Below, in pieces: positions 36,922 to 45,707 of a DNA stretch of 64,000 bases. Origin of the DNA: an uncultured Tolumonas sp. (GTDB lineage: Bacteria; Pseudomonadota; Gammaproteobacteria; Enterobacterales; Aeromonadaceae). Both the position numbers and the translations under genes were made by a program. The stretch covers positions 176,001 to 240,000 of the forward strand of contig NZ_OY829944.1 of assembly GCF_963556105.2 (NCBI RefSeq), given 5' to 3'. Positions within the stretch are counted from its first letter, which is position 1; each line of letters begins with the position of its first letter. The notes below the pieces were generated by a model that was not told the DNA's origin, searched no databases, and worked only from the letters and a program-made list of their open reading frames with translations.

Positions 36922-38670
36922 ATGGTTAAATTGACTGCAGAGCAGCCGCAAAAACTGCAGACAAGCATAACGCCTGCGCGTGATTTCCAGGACTGGGAGC
37001 TGAATCACTTTCAGCAACACCAAGCTATCATCTGGCAACACCTCAATGATGCCGTTTTGATCTGTGACGACCGCATGCATGTGCTGACGGTTAATCCGGC
37101 CTTTGAGCGTATCACTGGTTTTACGCGTGCCGACGTGATCGGACAGAATGTCGAATTGTGGCGTTCGGGTCTGATGAATAAACGTTTTTATCGCCATTTA
37201 GCACAAACGTTGGAACAACAGGCGTTATGGCAAGGCGAGATCTGGAATCGTCGTAAAGATGGTACGCCATTCCCTGCATTTTTAACGGTCTGCAAACAGG
37301 TCGTCTCCGCCGTAACGACCGGTTATGTGGCTATTTTCCGTGATTTGAGTGCCCAGAAAGAAGCCGAAAGTCATGTGCATAACCATACCCATTATGATCT
37401 GCTGACTGAACTACCAAACCGCCAGTTATTTGCCCAAAGTCTCGGTCGGTTGTGTTCCTATGAAGATCCCTTTGCGCTGTTAGTGCTGGATCTGAACGAC
37501 ATGAAAACCGTCAATACCAGCATGGACCACCAAACCGGCGATGACATCCTGTGTGCCGTGGCGCATCGTTTGTCGGGACGTATTCGTTCCAGTGATTTAT
37601 TAGCTCGCACGGGTGGTGACGAGTTTGCTTTGTTGGTGCCGGGTATTGTTAACCGCCGTCAGGCGGAGATCTTCGCCAAACAGATCATGGGCAGCTTTGA
37701 TTGGCCGTTTCAGTTGGAAAATCAGCAGTTATATATGGCGGCCGCCATGGGGATCGCGCTATGGCCGATGGACTCTAAAGAGCCGGATGTGTTGCTGAGT
37801 AATGCTGAGCAGGCGTTATTTGAAGCGAAAAAGCAGCGTTTACCGCTCAAATTGTATAGCAGTGAATTACGCCGCAATTTACGCAGCCGGAACAAGTTGC
37901 AGCAAGATCTGGCGAATGCCATTAAATACCATCAGTTATCTTTAGTTTATCAGCCAATCTGGGATATCGACTCGCATCGGGTGGTGAAACTGGAAGCGCT
38001 GGTGCGTTGGCAACATCCGGAGCGCGGTGCCATCTCGCCGGTCGAATTTATTCCTTTGGCGGAAGAGAGTGGTTTGATTCAAGGGTTGGGGCAGTGGATT
38101 TTATTGCACGCCTGCGCTGATCTGGTGAAGTTACATCGCAAAGGGTTTACCCAGATCCAGATGTCGGTGAACCGTTCTACGCCGGAGTTTCAGACCATCG
38201 ATCTCGATGCCCGTGAGTGGTTAACCACTATCGCAGATATGGGATTAGACCCAAAATCGATCATTTTTGAAATCACTGAATCGCTGCTGATGAGTAATCA
38301 GGAATCGAATCGGCAACGAATGCATGCTTTGCGTGCGGCTGGTTGCGGTATTGCGATCGATGATTTTGGTACTGGTTATTCGGCGCTGAGTTATTTACGC
38401 AGTTTCCCGATTGATGTGGTGAAGATTGACCGCACTTTCGTGCGCAGTATTCCGGAAGAAAAGCAGGAGTGTCTGCTGCTCGATGGCATCATTAATCTGG
38501 TGAACAATTTAGGTATGACACTGATCATTGAAGGCGTTGAAACCGACGATCAGCTGGACTATCTGAGGCAACGTCAGTGCAGTTATATTCAAGGCTTTTT
38601 ATTCAGTAAACCATTGCCATTTGATGAGTTACTCAGTTATCTGCAGCGCGTGATGCCATCTCGTCAGTAA
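36922..38670 (+). CDS. PAS-GGDEF-EAL cyclic-di-GMP signalling protein
   Basis: About 582 aa, soluble. PAS domain at roughly 40-150 (DAVLICDDRMHVLTVNPAFERITGF), GGDEF domain with intact GGDEF at 231-235, and EAL domain with EAL at 358-360, DDFGTGYSAL, KIDRTFV and EGVE. Both catalytic motifs look intact, so it may make, break or do both to c-di-GMP; the EAL substrate loop reads MSVNRST in place of the common VNLS. GAAGG lies eight bases before ATG 36922. It separates prlC from rsmJ. Confidence 0.92.
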   Translation: MVKLTAEQPQKLQTSITPARDFQDWELNHFQQHQAIIWQHLNDAVLICDDRMHVLTVNPAFERITGFTRADVIGQNVELWRSGLMNKRFYRHLAQTLEQQALWQGEIWNRRKDGTPFPAFLTVCKQVVSAVTTGYVAIFRDLSAQKEAESHVHNHTHYDLLTELPNRQLFAQSLGRLCSYEDPFALLVLDLNDMKTVNTSMDHQTGDDILCAVAHRLSGRIRSSDLLARTGGDEFALLVPGIVNRRQAEIFAKQIMGSFDWPFQLENQQLYMAAAMGIALWPMDSKEPDVLLSNAEQALFEAKKQRLPLKLYSSELRRNLRSRNKLQQDLANAIKYHQLSLVYQPIWDIDSHRVVKLEALVRWQHPERGAISPVEFIPLAEESGLIQGLGQWILLHACADLVKLHRKGFTQIQMSVNRSTPEFQTIDLDAREWLTTIADMGLDPKSIIFEITESLLMSNQESNRQRMHALRAAGCGIAIDDFGTGYSALSYLRSFPIDVVKIDRTFVRSIPEEKQECLLLDGIINLVNNLGMTLIIEGVETDDQLDYLRQRQCSYIQGFLFSKPLPFDELLSYLQRVMPSRQ

Positions 38671-38699
38671 CCCTTCCGCCATCCTTGCAATTTTTGTTA

Positions 38700-38827
38700 T
38701 ATACCCTTCGTACTTGACGTTGCTGCGTCGTTGACGGCGTTCACGCACCCCACTTACATAGCTTATCTATGTTCATGGGGATTCGCTCACTGGTCGCCTT
38801 GCTGCAACGCCAATGACTTTGGGTATA
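38700..38827 (-). repeat. ERIC-type repeat, copy 3 (upstream of rsmJ)
   Basis: 128-bp copy in the same orientation as 3711-3838, TATACCCTTCGT to TTTGGGTATA. It ends 47 bp before the rsmJ start. Confidence 0.9.
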
Positions 38828-38874
38828 CAATGCGCGCTGAATTTTGATGTTGAATGATAGCCACAGGAGCGGGC

Positions 38875-39624
38875 ATGTACCCCATTCAGGTTATAGCCGA
38901 AGACCCTAACCGTACGGCGCAGGCGAGTGAACTGGCCGCCAGTTTGCAGCAACAGCAGGCTGAAGCGCCATTTGCGTTGGTTTGGGGGCAACAACATCTG
39001 GAACTGCGCAAACTGGATGAACCAAAACTGGGGCCGGTGCTGGTCGATTTTGTTGAAGGGGCCGTCGCGCATCGGCGTAAATTCGGTGGTGGTCGAGGTC
39101 AATCGATTGCCAAAGCGGTGGGGCTGAAATCGGGTGCTAACCCCACGATTGTCGATGCAACCGCCGGATTAGGCCGTGATGCCTTTGTATTAGCGTCGCT
39201 TGGTTGTCAGGTCACTATGCTGGAACGTCATCCGGTGGTCGCCGCGCTGCTGGCGGATGGTTTACAGCGTGCTCAGCAAGACAGCGAAATTGGCGACTGG
39301 ATGCGTGAGCGGATGTCATTACGTGCCGGTTCGGCATTAGAAAATTTGCAGCAGTTGGGTTTTACACCCGATGTGGTCTATCTCGACCCGATGTTTCCGC
39401 ATCGCCAGAAATCGGCATTAGTTAAAAAAGAGATGCGGGTGTTTCAATCTTTAGTGGGCGCCGATCTCGACGCCGATGCGCTGTTGCCAGCTGCGTTGGC
39501 GGTCGCTGGTAAGCGAGTGGTAGTGAAACGGCCGGATTACGCCGGTTTTCTCAATGATATGCCGCCCAGTATGAGTATTGAAACCAAGAGTAACCGGTTT
39601 GATGTCTATATCATTTCACGCTGA
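38875..39624 (+). CDS. rsmJ: 16S rRNA (guanine1516-N2)-methyltransferase RsmJ
   Basis: 249 aa SAM methyltransferase. Motifs [34 protein letters not shown] (SAM site), [12 protein letters not shown] and [19 protein letters not shown] (catalytic) identify it. AGGAG lies six bases before ATG 38875; an in-frame ATG at 38854 lacks one. In E. coli it follows prlC directly; here the c-di-GMP gene and an ERIC copy lie between. Confidence 0.95.
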   Translation: MYPIQVIAEDPNRTAQASELAASLQQQQAEAPFALVWGQQHLELRKLDEPKLGPVLVDFVEGAVAHRRKFGGGRGQSIAKAVGLKSGANPTIVDATAGLGRDAFVLASLGCQVTMLERHPVVAALLADGLQRAQQDSEIGDWMRERMSLRAGSALENLQQLGFTPDVVYLDPMFPHRQKSALVKKEMRVFQSLVGADLDADALLPAALAVAGKRVVVKRPDYAGFLNDMPPSMSIETKSNRFDVYIISR

Positions 39625-39641
39625 TTTTAAGATGTGCGGTG

Positions 39642-39731
39642 CAGATAACGAATAAGCGACCGTCGGCGGCAGGGATGCTGCCGTCGAGCCTACATGGATG
39701 TATTTACGGCGTGTTGGCGGTTCGTTATCTG
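39642..39731. repeat. Nested palindromic element downstream of rsmJ
   Basis: Outer perfect arms CAGATAACGAA (39642) and TTCGTTATCTG (39721) enclose two small hairpins with GGATG in or near their loops: GGCGGCAG/CTGCCGTC (39665-39685) and TACAT/ATGTA (about 39691-39702). It may be a REP-like element or a bidirectional transcript end. Seen once in this window. Confidence 0.55.
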
Positions 39732-39750
39732 TACTGCATTATTTTCTGAT

Positions 39751-41673
39751 TTATGCTTTCAACGTATCCGTGATCGAACTGGCCTGTGCCGCGATGCGTT
39801 GGGCGACCTGCAAGGATAATTTTGCCACATGGCTGGATTGCTGCTGCATCTCGGCCATTAAAGCACCGAAAGATGAGAGCTGCTGCACCTGTTCTTGCGC
39901 ATGCTGATTACCCTGTTCGGCCATCTGCGCGCTGTGCTCCAGCGTTGTCCGCACTTGCTGGGCATTTTCTGCCAGCGCATTCACCTGTTCACTTTGATGG
40001 ATCGTGGCATTCGCGATATCGCTGATACTGTCGCCGAGCTGATTCGACGCCTGTTTTAATTGCTGGAAAATGCTCATGATTTGAGTCAGCGATTTTTGCG
40101 TGTGGCCGGAAAGACTGCGCACTTCGTCGGCTACCACCGCAAAACCGCGGCCATGTTCACCAGCGCGAGCGGCTTCAATCGCCGCATTTAAGGCCAGTAA
40201 ATTAGTTTGTTCCGCAATGTGGCTGATGGCATCGACGATCCGGGTGGCATCATCCATTGCTTTTTGCCAACTATGCAGTGCCTGTTGGCAATCATCGGAC
40301 TGGCTGCGGGTCGTGCTGGTTGCGGCATGTAAGGCGCCCACCACTTGCTGACTTTGTTGCATGACTTGATCGTTGGCGGCACCTAAATCGGAGATGGTTG
40401 AAGCAGCCAATTCGACCTGATTGGCCAGATCTTGCAACTGTTGCAGAGTGTTATGACCTTGTTCGATGGTCGATTGTGCCTGCGTGGCATTTCTTTCCAT
40501 CTGTTCGACTTCACTCACCATGCTGTGCAACTGCTCGGTGATATGTTCCAGCTGCTCTGCCTTACGTTGTTGATCCGCGTGCAATTTCGTCAGTAACAGA
40601 TTGAAACTATTCGCAATAGCGCCCAATTCGCTGTGAGCATTTACCACGGGGATCTGCTCCATCTGACCACTGGCTGCCAACTTATGAAAGGCGTTCTGTA
40701 ACCGCTGCAAACGTTTTACGACCATCCGTTGCTGGAATAACCAGGCACCGATGGCATACAGCACCAAAATAGCGGCCAGTGCAGCCAGCGTAATGGTGGC
40801 GGTGTGCCGGCTTTTTTGCTGTTCCTCAGCCAACTGTTGGCCAATCTGATGAATCTGCTGTTCTAATTGGGCAAAGTCGGTTTGCAATTGCGTTTTCATC
40901 TGCTGCTGCTGTTGTAACAGATGATTGGTGTTACTGATCTCTTTCGGATAACGCACCAATACGCTATTGAGTGTGCTTAAGGGTTCGTCGAGGGGATATT
41001 CCGGTGTTGTCGGGGTCAGTGTTAATTCATCTTGTGCGGTACTGGTTTGTAAATCACTGAGTTTCGGTAAGGCATTAATTTTACTGAGTTGTTCATTCAG
41101 ATAATTCAGCTCAAATTGCAGCGATTGTTGTAATGCCGAAGTCGGGTTTGCCAGCAACTGTTCACGCAGTTGGGCAATTTTCAGCATGCTGGAGAGCATT
41201 TCACTGCTTAACTGCAAATATTGGCTGTGTTCGGTTTGAGTGCTCTTCAGTGCCTGCTTTTGGATCTGCCGCAATGCGTCATTCATTTCATCTTCGGCAT
41301 GCATCAGCAGTTGAGAGGTGTTGCCGGATAATTTACCCGCCGATAAATAATCACCCTGCATCTTTTCCCGCAAGGTTTGCATCGCTTTTAAAGGTGCTGT
41401 CGTCAATTTGGTTGGAAACTGTTGTAACGCAGATTCCAGTTGTTTGAGCTGTTGAGCGGCATTCGTCAGATGTGTGCTATTGCCACTGCGCAGGTATTCA
41501 GCGACCAGTCGTTGGGTGGTAATGCTGATTTGATCCTGAATGTGCTGATAACCGTTTTGTTGTTGTTCCCAGCGAATTTGCTGTTTTGCCTGCCAATACA
41601 AGGTGCCGCAGAGCAAACTGGCCAGTATTAACAGCAGGAACGAGGATAAACGGGAAAACAGAGCAATTTTCAT
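39751..41673 (-). CDS. Methyl-accepting chemotaxis protein
   Basis: 640 aa chemoreceptor. First membrane helix ([19 protein letters not shown]), a large Gln-rich helical periplasmic domain of about 270 residues, second helix ([20 protein letters not shown]), HAMP linker, and a signalling domain with [18 protein letters not shown] and [17 protein letters not shown]. No CheR-binding pentapeptide. The ligand is unknown. ATG 41673 is used; a GTG two codons earlier is possible. Confidence 0.92.
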   Translation of the reverse strand: MKIALFSRLSSFLLLILASLLCGTLYWQAKQQIRWEQQQNGYQHIQDQISITTQRLVAEYLRSGNSTHLTNAAQQLKQLESALQQFPTKLTTAPLKAMQTLREKMQGDYLSAGKLSGNTSQLLMHAEDEMNDALRQIQKQALKSTQTEHSQYLQLSSEMLSSMLKIAQLREQLLANPTSALQQSLQFELNYLNEQLSKINALPKLSDLQTSTAQDELTLTPTTPEYPLDEPLSTLNSVLVRYPKEISNTNHLLQQQQQMKTQLQTDFAQLEQQIHQIGQQLAEEQQKSRHTATITLAALAAILVLYAIGAWLFQQRMVVKRLQRLQNAFHKLAASGQMEQIPVVNAHSELGAIANSFNLLLTKLHADQQRKAEQLEHITEQLHSMVSEVEQMERNATQAQSTIEQGHNTLQQLQDLANQVELAASTISDLGAANDQVMQQSQQVVGALHAATSTTRSQSDDCQQALHSWQKAMDDATRIVDAISHIAEQTNLLALNAAIEAARAGEHGRGFAVVADEVRSLSGHTQKSLTQIMSIFQQLKQASNQLGDSISDIANATIHQSEQVNALAENAQQVRTTLEHSAQMAEQGNQHAQEQVQQLSSFGALMAEMQQQSSHVAKLSLQVAQRIAAQASSITDTLKA

Positions 41674-41761
41674 AGTCACATCATCAGGTCAGACCAATTG
41701 CCGGCACTATATGAATTTAATGTGACAGTTATGCGGATCAATTTATGACATTTTTGTGACC

Positions 41762-41809
41762 ATACCCTTTGGGCTTGACGTTGCTGCCATGCCAAACACT
41801 TTGGGTATA
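41762..41809. repeat. Internally deleted ERIC-type element
   Basis: 48 bp. It keeps both ends of the ERIC family (ATACCCTTTGGGCTTGACGT and TTTGGGTATA) but lacks the whole central palindrome. Confidence 0.75.
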
Positions 41810-41822
41810 AACGTCATGAAAT

Positions 41823-41845
41823 AAAAAAGAGGGCTTTCGCCCTCA
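41823..41845 (-). terminator. Terminator of the orphan PTS EIIB gene
   Basis: GAGGGC / GCCCTC hairpin; on the minus strand it is followed by six Ts. Confidence 0.82.
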
Positions 41846-41874
41846 GGTATCGATGAACGATCAAGTCAGGGAGT

Positions 41875-42180
41875 TCAGTTCATTAAAGCCAATGCGTCGG
41901 CGAGAATTTTATCGCCCCGCATCATGCCGTAATCCATGCTGTTGATGATGGCGAGCGGTTTATTCAGTGCGCTGGCTTTTTTATTAAATTCATCAAATTT
42001 ATAGCGAATTTGAGGGCCTAACAGGCAGCAATCGTAGTTTGGTAGTGTGGCATCAAACTCTTCCATTCCGACGGCATTGATTTCGACCTCGATCCCTTTT
42101 TGGGTGGCGGCCTGACGCATTTTGTTGACGACCATGCTGGTAGACATGCCGGCAGCGCAGCAGAGAAAAATCTTTTTCAT
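41875..42180 (-). CDS. Orphan PTS EIIB component, cellobiose/lactose family
   Basis: 101 aa. LCCAAGMSTSMVV has the phosphocysteine (Cys8 by alignment with ChbB) and the substrate loop; LLGPQIRYKFDEF and SMDYGMMRGDKILADAL are conserved. It is very similar to the EIIB at 53465-53770 over its entire length, but no EIIA, EIIC or hydrolase gene is next to it. It has its own terminator. It may serve the EIIC at 52086-53396 or one elsewhere. Confidence 0.9.
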   Translation of the reverse strand: MKKIFLCCAAGMSTSMVVNKMRQAATQKGIEVEINAVGMEEFDATLPNYDCCLLGPQIRYKFDEFNKKASALNKPLAIINSMDYGMMRGDKILADALALMN

Positions 42181-42438
42181 GGAAAGAAGGCTCCTGTTTT
42201 TGGTCTCAAACGAAATTAGCAATAACTTGTTAACACTCTGGCATGGGGTCGAGTCAGGGTCTGTGAACTGTTTCGCAAAATACGATATGGTATCGAAAGT
42301 GAAATGTAAGGTTGTGGCAACTTACGCAAGTCGGCCTGATGCACGACTAAGTGACTGATCCGAATAGCAACGGCATGCGTACAGGCGGGTAGGCATGGCC
42401 AATGTTGCCGCACAGAACAAACAAGGTAGAAATAACCA

Positions 42439-43278
42439 ATGAAATATATCGGTGCGCACGTCAGCGCAGCAGGTGGGATCGAATTAGCAGTCGAACGTGC
42501 CACAGAGATTGGCGCGAATGCGTTTGCGTTGTTTACCAAAAATCAGCGGCAGTGGCAGGCGCCGGATCTCACCAGTAAGACCATCAATGCCTTTCGACAT
42601 GCCTGTGAAAGGGCTGGTTTTCTGCCGGAACAGATTTTACCGCACGATTCTTATCTGATTAATCTTGGTCACCCGGAAGCTGAGGCGCTGGAAAAATCAC
42701 GGCTGGCCTTTATTGATGAGATGCAACGTTGTGAACAGCTTGGATTGTGTTATCTGAATTTCCACCCTGGCAGTCATCTGAAAGCCATTTCCGAAGAAGA
42801 AAGCCTGCGTAAAGTGGCGGAATCGATCAACATCGCGCTGGATAAAACGCAAGGCGTTACCGCGGTGATTGAAAATACCGCCGGGCAGGGCACCAACCTC
42901 GGTTGGCAGTTTGAACATCTGGCGGCCATCATTGCGCAGGTGGAAGACAAATCGCGCGTTGGGGTTTGTTACGATACCTGCCATGCCTTTGCCGCGGGTT
43001 ACGATATGCGCACACCGGAAACTTGCGCCGCGACGTTTGCCGAATTTGAGCGCATTGTCGGCTTTCGTTATCTGAAAGGTATGCATATTAATGGCGCCAA
43101 ATGCACGTTTGGCAGTCGAGTCGATCGCCATCACAGCTTGCAGGAAGGCAATCTTGGTACCGCCGTATTTGAATTCATCATGCGTGACAGCCGTTTTGAT
43201 CGTATTCCGTTAATTCTGGAAACGGTGAATCCGGATATCTGGCCGGATGAGATCCGTTGGTTACGGCAGTTGGCGTGA
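42439..43278 (+). CDS. nfo: Endonuclease IV Nfo
   Basis: 279 aa TIM-barrel AP endonuclease with zinc-site motifs [61 protein letters not shown] and LILETVNPD. It cuts DNA at abasic sites in base-excision repair. Single gene. Confidence 0.97.
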   Translation: MKYIGAHVSAAGGIELAVERATEIGANAFALFTKNQRQWQAPDLTSKTINAFRHACERAGFLPEQILPHDSYLINLGHPEAEALEKSRLAFIDEMQRCEQLGLCYLNFHPGSHLKAISEEESLRKVAESINIALDKTQGVTAVIENTAGQGTNLGWQFEHLAAIIAQVEDKSRVGVCYDTCHAFAAGYDMRTPETCAATFAEFERIVGFRYLKGMHINGAKCTFGSRVDRHHSLQEGNLGTAVFEFIMRDSRFDRIPLILETVNPDIWPDEIRWLRQLA

Positions 43279-43289
43279 AAATTTTTACA

Positions 43290-43310
43290 ACCTTCCCATA
43301 GTGGTAATCT
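43290..43310 (+). promoter_or_regulatory. Possible MerR/CueR-type box
   Basis: ACCTTCCC begins a 21-bp segment upstream of the copper genes. The left half matches the CueR half-site, while the right half is poor. Weak candidate. Confidence 0.25.
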
Positions 43311-43374
43311 TGAGCATGGCAGCAAGGTTGTTTATGCTCAAAGTTACGACCTTAGTTTTTATCAGGGCAAAATT

Positions 43375-43776
43375 GTGCTGCGACGTTGCGGGTTAATATT
43401 GATGCTGTTGTTAACAGGCTGGATCCCATTCCAGTCGGTTGCGGCGTGGCAATCAATGACCCGTGCGGAATTTCCACACACTACATTGGCGGTTGAAGCG
43501 CCGATACAAATGGTGGAGTCGTGTCATGCCAGCATGCATGAGATGATGGCTTCGCCTGTCGTCACTAAGTCGGATAGCCACGCTGCGCATGATATGCAGC
43601 AACATGGTTCGCAATGTGCCAGTTGTTTGCCATTGTGCACCGGTATACCACCCGCGATTGCGCCTGTGCGCGAATTGGCGGCACAAACTCAACTGCATTT
43701 TCCCGCGGTAGACTCCCTCTATCGTGACTTCATTCCCGGCGTGCTTTCACCGCCGCCGCTCGCTCTTATCATCTGA
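43375..43776 (+). CDS. Exported His/Met/Cys-rich protein next to copper genes
   Basis: 133 aa from a GTG start with CAGGG upstream. A signal peptide (LILMLLLTGWIPFQSVAAW) is followed by CHASMHEMM, HAAHDMQQHGSQCASC and CLPLC, likely metal-binding clusters. It resembles short DUF2946-type proteins found beside copper genes, but the family is not certain. Precedes cusF in the same direction. Confidence 0.65.
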   Translation: MLRRCGLILMLLLTGWIPFQSVAAWQSMTRAEFPHTTLAVEAPIQMVESCHASMHEMMASPVVTKSDSHAAHDMQQHGSQCASCLPLCTGIPPAIAPVRELAAQTQLHFPAVDSLYRDFIPGVLSPPPLALII

Positions 43777-43884
43777 ATCTTTCAGGGCTGATTGGCTCTG
43801 TGCACTGACGTTTCTGTCAGCGTTTGCTTATGACTTTATTCCAGCATTTTGGCTGGTTATGCATTGATTTTCGGAGATAAGAGA

Positions 43885-44253
43885 ATGACTTCCACTACTA
43901 CGCAATTTGCCCGTATTGCTTTGTTTGCACTGACAGCGTTATTTGCTGCCGGCTCACAAGCCCAAGAAACCATGTCCACTCATGATATGAGCCAGATGCC
44001 GGGCATGAGCATGGATCAGTCGCAAAAAACCTATCCGCTGAATGGTCGCGTGGTGGCGGTTGATGTGGCAAACCAGCAAGTGACGCTGGAACACGATGCA
44101 GTAACCGAGCTGAACTGGCCGGCGATGACCATGCCGTTCAAAGTAGCGGATGCCAAATTGTTGCAAGGCTTGCAACCCGGTCAAACCATCATGGCGATGT
44201 TCACCGTAAATGAAGGTGCTGCGCCCACCATCGTATCGCTGCACACCATGTAA
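43885..44253 (+). CDS. cusF: Periplasmic Cu(I)/Ag(I)-binding protein CusF
   Basis: 122 aa. Signal peptide ending near GSQAQ, a Met/His stretch (MSTHDMSQMPGMSMDQ), then the OB-fold domain with LEHDAVTELNWPAMTMPF, which holds the metal His, the two Met and the Trp of CusF. It hands metal to CusB. ATG 43885 with AAGAGA upstream fits the signal peptide. Confidence 0.92.
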   Translation: MTSTTTQFARIALFALTALFAAGSQAQETMSTHDMSQMPGMSMDQSQKTYPLNGRVVAVDVANQQVTLEHDAVTELNWPAMTMPFKVADAKLLQGLQPGQTIMAMFTVNEGAAPTIVSLHTM

Positions 44254-44331
44254 TACGAGGTATCGGCAGTCGTATGGCTGCTGATGATGGTTTGAATAAC
44301 GCCCGGTGCGAAGCCGGGTGTGGAGTCGGGC

Positions 44332-45705
44332 ATGAAAATATCCTCTGTTTTACTACTGTTGGTCGGTATCGTGGCGGGTGGTGCAGTCAGTTATGGCTGG
44401 TTTGCGCATCAAGCGACCGCAGTGGCTCATAATGAGCAACCGGCAGCACGTAAAATTCTTTATTACCGCAATCCGATGGGGTTGGCGGACAAATCCCCCG
44501 TGCCCAAAAAAGACAGCATGGGTATGGATTACATTCCCGTGTATGCCGACGAGGCACAAGCACAGCCCGCCGAGCGCAAGGTGTTGTATTACCGCAACCC
44601 GATGGGGCAACCGGATAAATCGCCGGTGCCGAAAAAAGACAGCATGGGTATGGATTATATTCCAGTGTATGCCGATGCGGCGCCGGCCGAGCAAGGTGCG
44701 GTCAGTATTGATGCGACCCGCCGGCAAAATCTGGGTGTTACGTCGGTGATGGTGAAAATGGCCTCGCTTAATCGCCAAATTAAAGCTGTGGGGATGTTTG
44801 CGGTGGATGAACGCCGGCAATACACCATTACCAGCAAACTGGATGGTTGGGTCGATAAACTCTACGTCAATGCCACCGGGCAGATGGTGAAAGCCGGGCA
44901 GCCGCTGTTTGAACTCTACAGCCCGGAACTGATCGTGGCGCAGCAGGAATATCGCATTGCACGACAAACCCAACCCAATGTGGACGCCGACAAGTTGTCA
45001 CCCGCTGGTTTAGGCGGTGCGGCGCTAACACGGTTACGCTATTGGGATATTCCAGACAGTGCGATTCGTCGGCTGGCAGACGGTGGCGAAGTTAAACGCA
45101 CGTTGGCACTGCAAGCCCCGACCAATGGCATTGTGATGACCAAGAATATTACCCAAGGCATGAAATTCAGTGCCGGTGAGGCGTTGTATCAGATCGCCGA
45201 TCTGTCACAGCTTTGGTTATTGGTGGAAGTGTTCGAGCAAGATTTAGCCGCCGTGCAGGTTGGGCAAACGGTACAGGTGAAAGTGAATGCTTATCCGGCA
45301 GAGACGTTTACCGGCAAATTGGCCTTTATCTATCCGACCATGAATGCAGAAACCCGTACCGTGCAGGTACGGATTGAGCTTGATAACCAGCAAGGCAAAC
45401 TGAAACCGGGCATGTATGCCGAAGCTCGCTTACAAGTGCCTATCAGTGCGCAGGGGCAGCCAGTCATTCCAGAATCAGCGTTGATCGACAGCGGTCATCG
45501 GCAGGTGGTGTTGATTGATCAGGGCAACGGTAAATATGTGCCACGGAAAGTGCAGGTGCTGGCGCGCGGCGAAGTGCAAAATGGCGAACGGCAGGTGGCG
45601 GTCTCCGGAGTGCAGGCTGGTGAAAAAGTCGTTACCCAAGCCAACTTCCTCATCGACTCCGAAAGTAATCTGCAAGCCGCCTTCTCCAGCATGGGAGGGC
45701 AGTAA
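44332..45705 (+). CDS. cusB: Copper/silver efflux adaptor CusB with two heavy-metal-binding domains
   Basis: 457 aa membrane-fusion protein: N-terminal membrane anchor, then two near-identical copies of a heavy-metal-binding domain (residues about 42-73 and 84-115, each with YYRNPMG and DSMGMDYIPVYAD), then hairpin, lipoyl and beta-barrel domains (QLWLLVEVFEQDL) typical of CusB. It links CusA to an outer-membrane channel. ATG 44332 has GGAG seven bases upstream. No cusC lies beside it. Confidence 0.93.
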   Translation: MKISSVLLLLVGIVAGGAVSYGWFAHQATAVAHNEQPAARKILYYRNPMGLADKSPVPKKDSMGMDYIPVYADEAQAQPAERKVLYYRNPMGQPDKSPVPKKDSMGMDYIPVYADAAPAEQGAVSIDATRRQNLGVTSVMVKMASLNRQIKAVGMFAVDERRQYTITSKLDGWVDKLYVNATGQMVKAGQPLFELYSPELIVAQQEYRIARQTQPNVDADKLSPAGLGGAALTRLRYWDIPDSAIRRLADGGEVKRTLALQAPTNGIVMTKNITQGMKFSAGEALYQIADLSQLWLLVEVFEQDLAAVQVGQTVQVKVNAYPAETFTGKLAFIYPTMNAETRTVQVRIELDNQQGKLKPGMYAEARLQVPISAQGQPVIPESALIDSGHRQVVLIDQGNGKYVPRKVQVLARGEVQNGERQVAVSGVQAGEKVVTQANFLIDSESNLQAAFSSMGGQ

Positions 45706-45707
45706 CC

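Noticed and set aside
43290-43310. Strong CueR operator claim
   Set aside because: Only the left half-site fits, so it is kept as a low-confidence candidate only.
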